Shown here: in pieces, positions 17,114 through 25,889 of the stretch
Layout of the letters: each line of letters starts with the position of its first letter
How positions within the stretch are numbered: position 1 is the first letter of the stretch
From: Clostridium hydrogenum
GTDB taxonomy: Bacteria > Bacillota > Clostridia > Clostridiales > Clostridiaceae
DNA length: 64,000 nt
Assembly (NCBI RefSeq): GCF_021432385.1
Contig: NZ_JAEACT010000004.1
Span: 372,001 to 436,000 of the forward strand
Direction of reading: 5' to 3'
Notes under the pieces: model-generated
The model's database searches: none
What the model saw: the letters and a program-made list of their open reading frames with translations, nothing else
What the model was told of the DNA's origin: nothing
Translations under genes and position numbers: made by a program

Positions 17114-19165
17114 ATGGATATGGACTTTCACTACTATGGAACCTATGTCGCTGCAAGACTAGCTGGTTACACTTTTGATGAAGCAAAAACAATAGCCTAT
17201 GCTGCGCAGTATGTTAACGATTCCAGCCGCGAAAAACTTGATGTTAGTTGTACTCCTAATTTCACACCCATCCCAACTTCTCAGACTTTTAATGAACTTG
17301 CTGATTATGATCTTGATTGGAATTGGTCTTGTGAACATTTAAAGGAAACTGCAAGAATATATATTCCTTTTCACTTTTTGCCAGGCAATTATGGCTCTAA
17401 TATAAATAAAATATCGTATTCCGGTAAAATATATGATAACTCCCATGTTGGCTATATTTTTAAATATGATTCTGAATGTGAAGAACAATTTAAACTTCTT
17501 TGCCTTCCGAACAGTATTTTAGTTGAAAAAGCAATAAATGATATCGTATACAATCATTGTGAAAAAAATTATTTACTTCATATGATAGGCTTAAGATTAC
17601 ATGTAATTTCAGATACCTTTGCACATTCAAATTTTGTTGGAATGCCTGCCTGGTTCATTAATAATGTATCTGAAACTGTCTACGATACAAGTTCCGTCAG
17701 TAATCCAGTTAATTTAACTACTTCTTGGCCGCTAACTACCGTAAGTAAATGTGAGGATTGTGAGGAAGCCAGCCCTGATAAACCATCATATAATTCTTAT
17801 GTTTATTTTGGCCATAGAAGAATTGGGCATATACCAGATTATCCATATATAAAGTACAAATACAAACCTCAATGGTTAGATTCCTTTATAGAAAGAGATA
17901 ACCTTTCAGATTTTCTTACTGCCTTTAAACAAATGATAACAGCACTAAAATGCATAAAAAATCACTTAAAATTTTTTGTTAATTCATATGCTAATTTAAA
18001 TAAGGAAACGGAAACTATATTAAAACAAATCTTATCTACAAAAAAACATGATCAAAGTAACGCTTGGAAAGAAAATATAAGTAAAATCAAAATAAACGGA
18101 GCTTCACTTGAAGTACCTGAAGATTACAATGCAAATAAATGGCTAGGTGAAGCAAGAAATACTAGTGAAAAAACTTCAACAGATTACTATAATTTCAATT
18201 TATCTGCATTATTACACTTTCAATTTGTTAAAAATAGTTTAAAAGAGGATCATATATATATAGACGAAATACCAGAAGAGAATATTTTAAATGTAACCTT
18301 GCAAAATAAAAGCGGAAAGTTTATAGGTTATTCAGACAATAATTATCTCATATATCCTAAAATGAGGAAAGCGGGCACTATGCTTTCTATAATAAAACCC
18401 AATAGGGATGTTTTGAAATCCGGAGATATAGTCAAAATTAAAACAAATGATCACACATTAGGAGAATATTGTTACCTTGGTGCTTGGACAAAATTATCTT
18501 TTTACTATTACAAAAAAGATTTCAACACCAATAAACAAAAATGGGAGATAGAAAAAGTTGATTGCTCTGTAGATAATATAATACGATCTGGAGATGCTGT
18601 TTATATAAAAAATAGGTACTTTTCCGATGAACCTTACATGGCTTATTATAAATATCTTAATGGAAGTTACTATTTAAAAACTACTTCATCTAAATTAGAT
18701 AATTCTATATGGTTTATAAATTCTTATATACCCGAAACCATATATTATAGTATAATAGCTAAACACAGTAAAAAATGCTTACAAATTCAAAACAACAATA
18801 TTAATGATTTTGCTCCTTTAATTCAATTTCACTCATATAATAATGATAGTCAAAAATTTAAGTTTGTAGCTTGCGGTGGTGGATATTTCTATATTATTGC
18901 TAAACACAGTGAAAAATGCTTACAAGTTAAGGATAGCAGTACTTCTGATTTAGCACCAATTTTTCAATCCAGCACTAATATAAAAAGCAATAGCACTAGA
19001 TTTAAACTAGTACCTTGTGGTGGAGGATATTATAATATAGTTGCTAAGCATAGCCAAAAATGCTTAGAAGTTGAACACAATACTTCCAGTGATTTTGCAC
19101 CTATAGTACAGCAGCACTTTAAAGGAACAGACAGCCAGAAATTTAAGCTAGAAGCAGTAAATTAA
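17114..19165 (+). CDS. DUF6765-like putative metal-dependent hydrolase with C-terminal ricin-type lectin
   Basis: 683 residues, AAGGGGGAATTC before the ATG. The first ~330 residues match a family I recognise as DUF6765 (MDFHYYGTYVAARLAGYTF at the start). The segment H156-x6-H163-x3-D167-x3-H171 (RLHVISDTFAHSNF) recalls the metal-binding pattern of zinc phospholipase C/nuclease-like folds. A middle region of unknown type follows. Residues ~547-683 carry three ricin B-type repeats (IIAKHSKKCLQIQ, IIAKHSEKCLQVKD, IVAKHSQKCLEVEH), each ending in a QKFK- or RFK-like segment. No signal peptide is visible, so its location is unclear. Likely carbohydrate-binding; catalysis is inferred only. Confidence 0.72.
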   Translation: MDMDFHYYGTYVAARLAGYTFDEAKTIAYAAQYVNDSSREKLDVSCTPNFTPIPTSQTFNELADYDLDWNWSCEHLKETARIYIPFHFLPGNYGSNINKISYSGKIYDNSHVGYIFKYDSECEEQFKLLCLPNSILVEKAINDIVYNHCEKNYLLHMIGLRLHVISDTFAHSNFVGMPAWFINNVSETVYDTSSVSNPVNLTTSWPLTTVSKCEDCEEASPDKPSYNSYVYFGHRRIGHIPDYPYIKYKYKPQWLDSFIERDNLSDFLTAFKQMITALKCIKNHLKFFVNSYANLNKETETILKQILSTKKHDQSNAWKENISKIKINGASLEVPEDYNANKWLGEARNTSEKTSTDYYNFNLSALLHFQFVKNSLKEDHIYIDEIPEENILNVTLQNKSGKFIGYSDNNYLIYPKMRKAGTMLSIIKPNRDVLKSGDIVKIKTNDHTLGEYCYLGAWTKLSFYYYKKDFNTNKQKWEIEKVDCSVDNIIRSGDAVYIKNRYFSDEPYMAYYKYLNGSYYLKTTSSKLDNSIWFINSYIPETIYYSIIAKHSKKCLQIQNNNINDFAPLIQFHSYNNDSQKFKFVACGGGYFYIIAKHSEKCLQVKDSSTSDLAPIFQSSTNIKSNSTRFKLVPCGGGYYNIVAKHSQKCLEVEHNTSSDFAPIVQQHFKGTDSQKFKLEAVN

Positions 19166-19167
19166 AC

Positions 19168-19388
19168 ATTGCGAACCTTTATTCAAAGTACAGAGTACAA
19201 AGTACAGTGAAGGATGATTTTCTGTAGCAAAGCTACAGAGAATCTTAAAACTTATTTTTTATTGCTTACGCAATATCACCATATGGTGCTCAGCGAAGCT
19301 GATATCATTTAAGTTTAAGATTTACCTGGCGTAAGGAAAGGTAAATCCTCCTTCATTGTACTCTGTACTCTGTACTTTGTACTCTGGC
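19168..19388. repeat. Cloverleaf-type repeat, copy 4 (reverse)
   Basis: Begins two bases after the stop codon of the lectin gene and ends beside the stop codon of the convergent AraC gene. Left terminus ATTGCGAACC matches copy 1; the matching right terminus is absent. The core runs in reverse order: GATTTTCTGTAGC hairpin, ATTGCTTACGCAAT, CACCATATGGTG, TCAGCGAAGCTGA, then GATTTACC...GGTAAATC. Confidence 0.88.
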
Positions 19389-19390
19389 TA

Positions 19391-20251
19391 TTACTTTTCT
19401 ACAACTGGTATCCAAACTTCTGCTCTGTAATCCTCTGCATTAGGATTTCCAGGCAAATAAACTTCAAGTTCTGGACCATCAGCATGTTCATACTTTGTTG
19501 CAGGAAACCATTCTGAAAAAATTTTCTTTGTGACTTCTTGAATTGCAGTTGGCATTGGTCCCACACTTTCAAATATCGCCCAAGTTAAAGCTGGTATTTG
19601 AACTTCCGTACAAGCCTCTAAACCTTCAACCTTAGTGCCTTCAACAGCAATCATATACTTAAATTCTTCAGCTTCCATTTTAAAATCGTAACACATTCCA
19701 ATAACTCCAAGTTTACCTTGGCTCTTTTCTAAAATATCATATTGACCACTTTCACACACTTCATTCCAAAACTTAGGTATTATTTTAAAGTTTTCTCCAT
19801 TCTTTGTTGTAATTTTTCTTGATACCCCTGCTACTTTAAATGCCTCTTTGCTTTCAATTTTATAATTCATTCTTTCTTCTCCTTTAACTATTATTTGAAA
19901 AGACAAGGGTGGGATTGCTTTAAGATTCTTTTTATTTTTTCTAGCCTCTGATGGCGATATTTTATGAAGCTTTTTAAAAGCCTTTGTAAATGCCTCTGGG
20001 GTTTCATAGCCATATTTGTATGCAATATCTATTATTTTAAGTTCACTTGATACAACATCCTTAACAGCCAATGACAACCTTCTTTGTCTAATGTACTCCC
20101 CCAACGTTATCCCTGTTAAAATATTAAATATTCTTAAAAAATGAAACTTTGACATGTGTGCAATCTTGCAAATATCATCAGTTGATATTTCATTGCAAAT
20201 ATTTTCTTCAATATATTTTAGAACATCGTTCATATCACCAATCCAATTCAT
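19391..20251 (-). CDS. AraC family regulator with GyrI-like effector domain
   Basis: 286 residues. Residues ~8-105 form the AraC DNA-binding domain (TDDICKIAHMSKFHFLRIFN; YGYETPEAFTKAFKKLHKIS). Residues ~128-286 form a GyrI-like small-molecule-binding domain (FKVAGVSRKIT, LTWAIFESVG, YLPGNPNAEDYRAEVWIPV). This is the Rob/SoxS-like architecture with a C-terminal ligand domain. A decayed relative of the second domain lies at 10961. Target genes unknown. Confidence 0.9.
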   Translation of the reverse strand: MNWIGDMNDVLKYIEENICNEISTDDICKIAHMSKFHFLRIFNILTGITLGEYIRQRRLSLAVKDVVSSELKIIDIAYKYGYETPEAFTKAFKKLHKISPSEARKNKKNLKAIPPLSFQIIVKGEERMNYKIESKEAFKVAGVSRKITTKNGENFKIIPKFWNEVCESGQYDILEKSQGKLGVIGMCYDFKMEAEEFKYMIAVEGTKVEGLEACTEVQIPALTWAIFESVGPMPTAIQEVTKKIFSEWFPATKYEHADGPELEVYLPGNPNAEDYRAEVWIPVVEK

Positions 20252-20519
20252 AATCTTCCCTGCCCTTTCTACTTTATTATAAAATTAAAACTTATTTACA
20301 TCCTGTCTTAAATTGCTAACTATTGATAGATTAATTTGTAATTATTGTAGCATGGTTTTAAAAAATGTTTCAAGCTACATATACTTAGGCATATTAAAGA
20401 AAATAACAAGTCCAACTTTTAGCTATGTTTTAAATATATTTTATTAATTTTTTGTACCCGAAATTGATTTTATAATTTATACTTATATATAATAATATGT
20501 TGTTTATAAGGAGGACACT

Positions 20520-21278
20520 ATGAAAAATGTAGTCAAGGTAAGAAATGTTACAATTGGTGAAGGTATACCAAAAATATGTGTTCCAATCGTAGGGAATACA
20601 AATGAAGAGATTATTAAAGAAATTAAAGATTTAAAAAATATAAATTTAGATTTAGTTGAGTGGCGTGTTGACTATTATGAAAAGGTAGAAAATATAAGCG
20701 CAGTTAAAGAATTACTTGCAAGCTTAAGGGAAATTTTAATGGATACACCTATTTTATTTACGTTTCGCAGCGTAAAAGAAGGTGGAGAAAAAGAAATTTC
20801 AAAAGAATATTATGTAAAATTAAATAAGGAAGTTTTAGCTACAAAATTAGTAGATTTAATAGACGTAGAACTTTTTACGGGTGATGAAGTTGTAAAAGAA
20901 ATCGTAGCTGCAGCTCATACTTTTGGTATTAAAGTTATAATTTCTAACCATGATTTTTTGAAAACACCATTAGAGGAGGAAATCATATACCGATTAAGAA
21001 AAATGCAAGAACTTGGAGCAGATTTACCTAAAATTGCAGTAATGCCTAAAAATCAAAACGATGTATTAACATTGCTTTCAGCTACAAATGAAATGGCTCA
21101 AAAGTATGCAGACCGTCCAATAATCACTATGTCTATGTCAAAAATCGGTGTAATAAGTCGTTTATCTGGCGAAATTTTCGGATCTGCTTTAACCTTTGGT
21201 GCAGCAAAAAAAGCATCAGCGCCAGGTCAAATTGCAGCCTCTGATTTGCATACCTTACTTAATATATTACATATGTAG
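20520..21278 (+). CDS. aroD: 3-dehydroquinate dehydratase, type I
   Basis: 252 residues, the usual length. It converts 3-dehydroquinate to 3-dehydroshikimate in aromatic amino-acid synthesis. Landmarks: VEWRVDYYE near 46-54, ILFTFRSVKEGG near 78-89, catalytic His144 in IISNHDF, Schiff-base Lys171 in DLPKIAVMPK, and SMSKIGVISRLSGEIFGS. AAGGAGGACACT precedes the ATG. No other shikimate gene is adjacent; an isolated aroD is compatible with either a biosynthetic or a quinate-type role. Confidence 0.96.
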   Translation: MKNVVKVRNVTIGEGIPKICVPIVGNTNEEIIKEIKDLKNINLDLVEWRVDYYEKVENISAVKELLASLREILMDTPILFTFRSVKEGGEKEISKEYYVKLNKEVLATKLVDLIDVELFTGDEVVKEIVAAAHTFGIKVIISNHDFLKTPLEEEIIYRLRKMQELGADLPKIAVMPKNQNDVLTLLSATNEMAQKYADRPIITMSMSKIGVISRLSGEIFGSALTFGAAKKASAPGQIAASDLHTLLNILHM

Positions 21279-21307
21279 CCTAAATTTAAAGATATTCTAT
21301 TTAAGTA

Positions 21308-21376
21308 GGCACAATGAAGGATGATTTCCTGCCATAACAGCAAGTCATCCTTCACCATACTTTGTATTCTGAATAA
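21308..21376. repeat. Minimal derivative of the cloverleaf-type repeat
   Basis: GCACAATGAAGGATGATTT and TCATCCTTCACCATACTTTG pair as in full copies, but only about ten bases separate the arms. The core hairpins are gone. Confidence 0.6.
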
Positions 21377-21408
21377 CTGCTCGTAATTTTTTTAAACCTA
21401 AAAAAATT

Positions 21409-21458
21409 GGTTATGTTTTAAATAAGCGTTAAAATCAATACTTATTTAAAACATAACC
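21409..21458. repeat. 48-bp 'GGCTATGTTTTAAATAAG' hairpin, copy 2; probable terminator
   Basis: GGTTATGTTTTAAATAAGCG pairs with ATACTTATTTAAAACATAACC. Both arms end in A/T runs and it sits between the convergent aroD and GH94 genes, so it may terminate both. Confidence 0.75.
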
Positions 21459-21466
21459 AAAAAATT

Positions 21467-24208
21467 TTATGCAAGTTCTATTATTAATTCATGTTCCTTA
21501 TTATCTTCAAGCTTATCCATAATTTCTTTACTTATAGTAACACAAACTTGTGGTAAACCCATTTTTAAATTTTCACTATCTATAGTAACTGAAGCAATTT
21601 TATATTCACCATACTCTAAATTATTTATGTTTTTGTATTCTATGCTTAGCTTTTTATTTCTGAAATTAGTGAATACTTTTGTCGAATTATTTTTATCAAA
21701 CTGCTCCTTAACAAGCTTAGGCTCTATAATCAAATCTCCAACCAAACCCTTTACTCCATATACCTCATTTAACATTGTAAGTAAGAGCCAACTTGCAGCA
21801 CCAGTAAGATAATGATACATTCCTCTTCCCTTATCATTAATATACTCTGGAATTCCAGGGAAAATCCTGCTTTTTTCAAAGTTAGTACAATGATTATATA
21901 TAGTACTTAAAATTTCATAACCTTCTTTTGCAAATCCTCTTTTATACAAAGCATTGATATACATTACTGCCATATGGCTAAACATAGCTCCATTTTCCTT
22001 GTGTCCAAAAGCGAATCCAAAGCACCTTCCCATATTTAACTTAACTTCATTAAAGTTTGTATTCAATCTCACACCGCCAATATTGGTATCCATTAGATAT
22101 CTATTAGTTGATGAAATTACTTTTTTTATTTGCTCTTCATCGGCTATTCCACCCATTATAGGAAATACTTGACCAGTTAACGTCATTCTTACTCCAGAAG
22201 GGAAATCTCCTTCCAATGCCTTTCCAGCGTTATCATAATAACCATTAAACCATTCATAGCCCTCTGAATTTTTTACCCATTCATTGTTTCTAATATGGTT
22301 TATTATCCAAGCAGCTTTCATTTCTAAATCCTTTGAAAGCTCATCAATATTAACTTTAACTTTCTCACCTGATATATTATGAACACAAAGTTCAAAATAT
22401 TTATTTAACAAATCATTTTTTTCCTTAACGGAATTATAATCTATCTTATTCGAAATAGAGTCTATTAAAACTAGTATTTCTTTTGCAATTTCAATCTCTT
22501 CAATTCCTAACTTTTCCTTTACACTCTTTAGTAACTTGCTTAAATCCATAAGATTACTGCCGTAAAATGCTGTAAAAGTAACACTTTCACCCTTTTCACT
22601 TCCCATGTCAAAGCCGTCATTCCAATCGGCACCTTCTAATCTTATATTATTATTTTCTCCCACATTATAGAATACCGTTATCTGCTCTAATAAGATATGT
22701 TCAAGTATAGTACCCTTGTAGATTTTATCTTCTATATCTCTTTGATTACTTCCATAAGTTTCAGTCCAAGCTTCATCTATTTGTTTAGATCGGCTACACT
22801 GTTTATCTTTAAAGTATACTTGTTTTTCAAACAAGAAGTCCAAATCTCCACTTAAATCAATATATAGTCTAGTAGTATAATATGGCCATGCGCCATGATC
22901 CATCCAGGTTCTAGCAATATTATTTCTATCTGCTATAAACTCTCCTGGCTTTGTTCCAATAATTGTTGCATTACTTCCATCAAATCTAACTCCACCATAA
23001 TTATTTAATAAAAGCTGCCTAACTTCTTTTGGTTCAACTAATAACAAGGCTAAGCAATCTTGCCATAAGTCTCTCCAACCTCTTCCGCCTCTTCCATAAT
23101 CATGATGTGGTAAGAAGGAACATCCATATATTCTTCTCATAAACGGTTGCATTTCAACCCATTTCATCCATAAGTCAAACTTGCTATCTGATGATTTAAA
23201 AGCTAAACCTGATAATTTATTATCCCAATATTCTTTATTCTTTTTAAATTCTAAATCAAATTTTGAAACACTACCATACTTATTTACGTATTCTTCTGTA
23301 GCTTTTTCAGATTGACTAATTCCCATTAAAATTACATATGTTCTACTTTCACCTGGCTTTAAAATAGTATCCTTAAATCTTATTGCTCCAATGGCATCAT
23401 AACCATCTATCTGCTTTCCTTTTTCACAATAGTTTTTCAAATTTTTAACTACAGCTTCAGGCCATTCAAGATTTCCTCCTTCACCTATAAAGCCCTCTAT
23501 TGTAGGAAAAAATCCTAGTGGAGCTATTTGATTTTCCTCAGTAGCTTGTACAGAATAGTACATTGAATTTAGTTTATGTCCTCTCTCATCAAAAGTTAAT
23601 GTAGGTTTTACTACAACACCATAATCCCTAGTATAAATTCTGTTTAGCAAAGAGGTAACATGCCTGTGATCTCTTATGTTATCTGCTGAACGCCCATAAA
23701 TAGGTACTGCTGCTGTAGGGGTAATTAAGATTTCCTCAGCTTTAACATTTTTTATAGTTACTTTCATTAATTCAACTGTATCATCACTCACTGGCACAAT
23801 ATTTGTTATTTCAGCTTTTACTCCAAGGTTTTTATTCTCACGTATAACCTTTTGCCAAAGGAAACCAGCTTCTAATTTAACACTTTCTTCACTATCCTCT
23901 TCAAAACATAAACTCTTCTGCCTTAAAGAATTACCTGAAGCAGACCACACATCATGATTATTAATCTTAACCCAAAAGTTTCTGCTATTTCTGCAATTAT
24001 GCAAGTCATCAACTGACACAGGCGCCATTAAAAACGTATTTTGACCTGTTTTTATATCTCCATTTAATAAAGGAGTTATTGAACTCATCATTCCTGCCTC
24101 ATTAGCAAGTGGAAAATATAACCCACTTGTTTTTTCTGGATTATTTAAAACAAACTCTCCATCATTACCTTCAAATTCCCATGAATTCTTTTTTTCTTTT
24201 TCAATCAT
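21467..24208 (-). CDS. GH94 family glycoside phosphorylase (disaccharide/oligosaccharide type)
   Basis: 913 residues. The N-terminal beta-sandwich has GLYFPLANEAGMMSSITPLL; the (alpha/alpha)6 barrel contains PHHDYGRGGRGWRDLWQDCL and EGADWNDGFDMGSEKGESV, whose D527 in the DWNDG motif matches the catalytic acid of GH94 phosphorylases. The end holds RMTLTGQVFP-type and LTGAASWLLLTMLNEVYGVKG blocks. GH94 enzymes split beta-glucosidic bonds with phosphate to give sugar 1-phosphate. The length suits laminaribiose-phosphorylase-like members, but specificity is not decidable here. It is intracellular. Two LacI-type operators lie upstream. Confidence 0.88.
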   Translation of the reverse strand: MIEKEKKNSWEFEGNDGEFVLNNPEKTSGLYFPLANEAGMMSSITPLLNGDIKTGQNTFLMAPVSVDDLHNCRNSRNFWVKINNHDVWSASGNSLRQKSLCFEEDSEESVKLEAGFLWQKVIRENKNLGVKAEITNIVPVSDDTVELMKVTIKNVKAEEILITPTAAVPIYGRSADNIRDHRHVTSLLNRIYTRDYGVVVKPTLTFDERGHKLNSMYYSVQATEENQIAPLGFFPTIEGFIGEGGNLEWPEAVVKNLKNYCEKGKQIDGYDAIGAIRFKDTILKPGESRTYVILMGISQSEKATEEYVNKYGSVSKFDLEFKKNKEYWDNKLSGLAFKSSDSKFDLWMKWVEMQPFMRRIYGCSFLPHHDYGRGGRGWRDLWQDCLALLLVEPKEVRQLLLNNYGGVRFDGSNATIIGTKPGEFIADRNNIARTWMDHGAWPYYTTRLYIDLSGDLDFLFEKQVYFKDKQCSRSKQIDEAWTETYGSNQRDIEDKIYKGTILEHILLEQITVFYNVGENNNIRLEGADWNDGFDMGSEKGESVTFTAFYGSNLMDLSKLLKSVKEKLGIEEIEIAKEILVLIDSISNKIDYNSVKEKNDLLNKYFELCVHNISGEKVKVNIDELSKDLEMKAAWIINHIRNNEWVKNSEGYEWFNGYYDNAGKALEGDFPSGVRMTLTGQVFPIMGGIADEEQIKKVISSTNRYLMDTNIGGVRLNTNFNEVKLNMGRCFGFAFGHKENGAMFSHMAVMYINALYKRGFAKEGYEILSTIYNHCTNFEKSRIFPGIPEYINDKGRGMYHYLTGAASWLLLTMLNEVYGVKGLVGDLIIEPKLVKEQFDKNNSTKVFTNFRNKKLSIEYKNINNLEYGEYKIASVTIDSENLKMGLPQVCVTISKEIMDKLEDNKEHELIIELA

Positions 24209-24240
24209 TGAAATTTCCCACCTTTACTATAATATAAGTT

Positions 24241-24256
24241 GTAAACTCGTGTTTAT
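24241..24256. promoter_or_regulatory. LacI-type operator proximal to the GH94 gene
   Basis: GTAAACTCGTGTTTAT, a near-palindrome around a central CG (TAAACTC/GTGTTTA). It lies 32 bases before the GH94 start. An identical 16-mer occurs at 24411 and a variant before the lacI-type gene at 25540. Confidence 0.8.
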
Positions 24257-24410
24257 TTGTAAATATAAAAAATAGTCTATTTTCAAGTAATATATCTATA
24301 AAAAGTATTTCTTTCATTATAAATATAGTTTATGCACATAAATAAATTGCAATATATTTCATACAATTGATTTATAAAACGTTTACTTCATTAATTTAAA
24401 AAAGCTTTCT

Positions 24411-24426
24411 GTAAACTCGTGTTTAT
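24411..24426. promoter_or_regulatory. LacI-type operator distal to the GH94 gene
   Basis: Exact repeat of the 24241 operator, 170 bases apart centre to centre. The spacing would allow looping by a tetrameric or paired repressor. Confidence 0.78.
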
Positions 24427-24474
24427 ATTTTATACTATACTATACAGAATTCTTTTTTTCAAGTATATATTGGG

Positions 24475-25515
24475 CTATTTTTTAATAGCCCTACAAGATT
24501 CTCTTTCTATTAATTTAACAGCTACTATATAATTTGCTGAAAAATTTGAATTATTATCAATGGATAAAATAAGTGCATTTACTGCTAACGCTGCCATTTC
24601 TGGTATATCCAATCTTATAGTTGTAAGTGGAGGCTTTAAATACTTAGCAATTTCAATATCATCAAATCCTATAATAGAAATATCTTCTGGTATCTTAAGT
24701 CCACTTTCTTGAATTGCTTGAATAGCACCAATAGACATGCTATCATTACTTAAAAAAATTGCTGTTGGTTTTTCTTTTGATAATAATTTCTTTGTTGCAT
24801 TATAACCACTATCAACTGTAAATTTTCCTTTTATAATTAACTTTTCATTTATACTAATTTTATTATCAGATAAAGCCTTTTTGTATCCACTTAATCTCTC
24901 AATTGAAGATAACTGATTTTCTTCTCCAGTTATATGAGCTATATTCATATGTCCAATATCAATTAAATATTGAGTTGCTTTATATGCACCATTAAAATTA
25001 TCTGCATTTACAATTATGCTCTTACTATAAATACCTTCATCAGATTTTTCAGCCTGATCTATAATTGCAACCTTGTATCCTTCTTTTATTATTTCTTTAA
25101 TAGCAAATTCGTTATCCTTAACACCTATAAATATGCCACCGGAAATACTCTTATTATAAAATGTTTCTTTAACTCGTTTAAAATCATTTTCATTACTTAC
25201 CATTGAAACAAGTATGTTATATCCCTTTTTATTTGCATTATCTATTATAGCACTTGTAAACGGTGTAAAATACGAGCTCATTGAAACTTGCTTTCCCTTA
25301 TAATCTTCTCTCATATCTATCATAAATAAGCCTATTGTTTTATTTTTTATTCCTGCAAGCATTCTAGCTGAAGCGTGGGGAACATAATTATATTTTTTTA
25401 CTACTTCTAAAACTCTTTTTCTTGTCTCTTCTGGGACATTTGAATAATTATTAATTACCCTAGAAACCGTACTTCTAGAAACCCCTGCTAGCTTTGCTAT
25501 ATCATTACTATTCAC
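24475..25515 (-). CDS. LacI/GalR family transcriptional repressor
   Basis: 346 residues. Helix-turn-helix and hinge: NDIAKLAGVSRSTVSRVINN, then VPEETRKRVLEVVKKYNYVPH. The periplasmic-binding-like domain follows (GLFMIDMREDY; PTAIFLSNDSMSIGAIQAIQ; IIGFDDIEIAKYLKPPLTTI). The start codon is GTG. Operators of identical type before this gene and before GH94 suggest autoregulation and control of GH94. A sugar ligand is expected; identity unknown. Confidence 0.93.
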   Translation of the reverse strand: MNSNDIAKLAGVSRSTVSRVINNYSNVPEETRKRVLEVVKKYNYVPHASARMLAGIKNKTIGLFMIDMREDYKGKQVSMSSYFTPFTSAIIDNANKKGYNILVSMVSNENDFKRVKETFYNKSISGGIFIGVKDNEFAIKEIIKEGYKVAIIDQAEKSDEGIYSKSIIVNADNFNGAYKATQYLIDIGHMNIAHITGEENQLSSIERLSGYKKALSDNKISINEKLIIKGKFTVDSGYNATKKLLSKEKPTAIFLSNDSMSIGAIQAIQESGLKIPEDISIIGFDDIEIAKYLKPPLTTIRLDIPEMAALAVNALILSIDNNSNFSANYIVAVKLIERESCRAIKK

Positions 25516-25539
25516 AACATCACGTCCTATAAGTTTTAA

Positions 25540-25555
25540 TTAACCCGTGTTTATA
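25540..25555. promoter_or_regulatory. LacI-type operator before the LacI gene
   Basis: TTAACCCGTGTTTATA shares the CG-centred TAAAC/GTTTA pattern with the sites at 24241 and 24411 and lies 24 bases before the GTG start. Probable autoregulatory site. Confidence 0.68.
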
Positions 25556-25664
25556 TAGTCACTATACTTTATTTATAAAAAAAATTCAAGCTAATCTATT
25601 GGCGTATATGAAAAAAAGTATATATATGTACTACATCAAAAATGGAAATTACAGATACAAAATG

Positions 25665-25889
25665 TATCCTGATAAACTACAATTTAACTCAGAGTACAGT
25701 GAAGAATGATTTACCTTTTGCTTCTCTCAGGTAAATCTTAAACTTAAATGGTGTCAGCTTCGCTGAACACCATTTATGGTGCAATTGCGTAAGCAATAAA
25801 AAATAAGTTTTAAGATTTTTCTACGCTCGCGTAGAAAAATCATCCATCATTGTACTCTGTACTCTGTACTCCGTACTCTGAGTCAAATC
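25665..25889. repeat. Cloverleaf-type repeat, copy 5
   Basis: Left flank TATCCTGATAAACTACAATTT. The right terminus is cut off by the end of the GH28 gene. Arms of GAGTAC type; core hairpins TCAGC-TTC-GCTGA, ACACCATTTATGGTG, ATTGC-GTAA-GCAAT and GATTTTTCTACGC/GCGTAGAAAAATC. Forward orientation. Confidence 0.9.
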
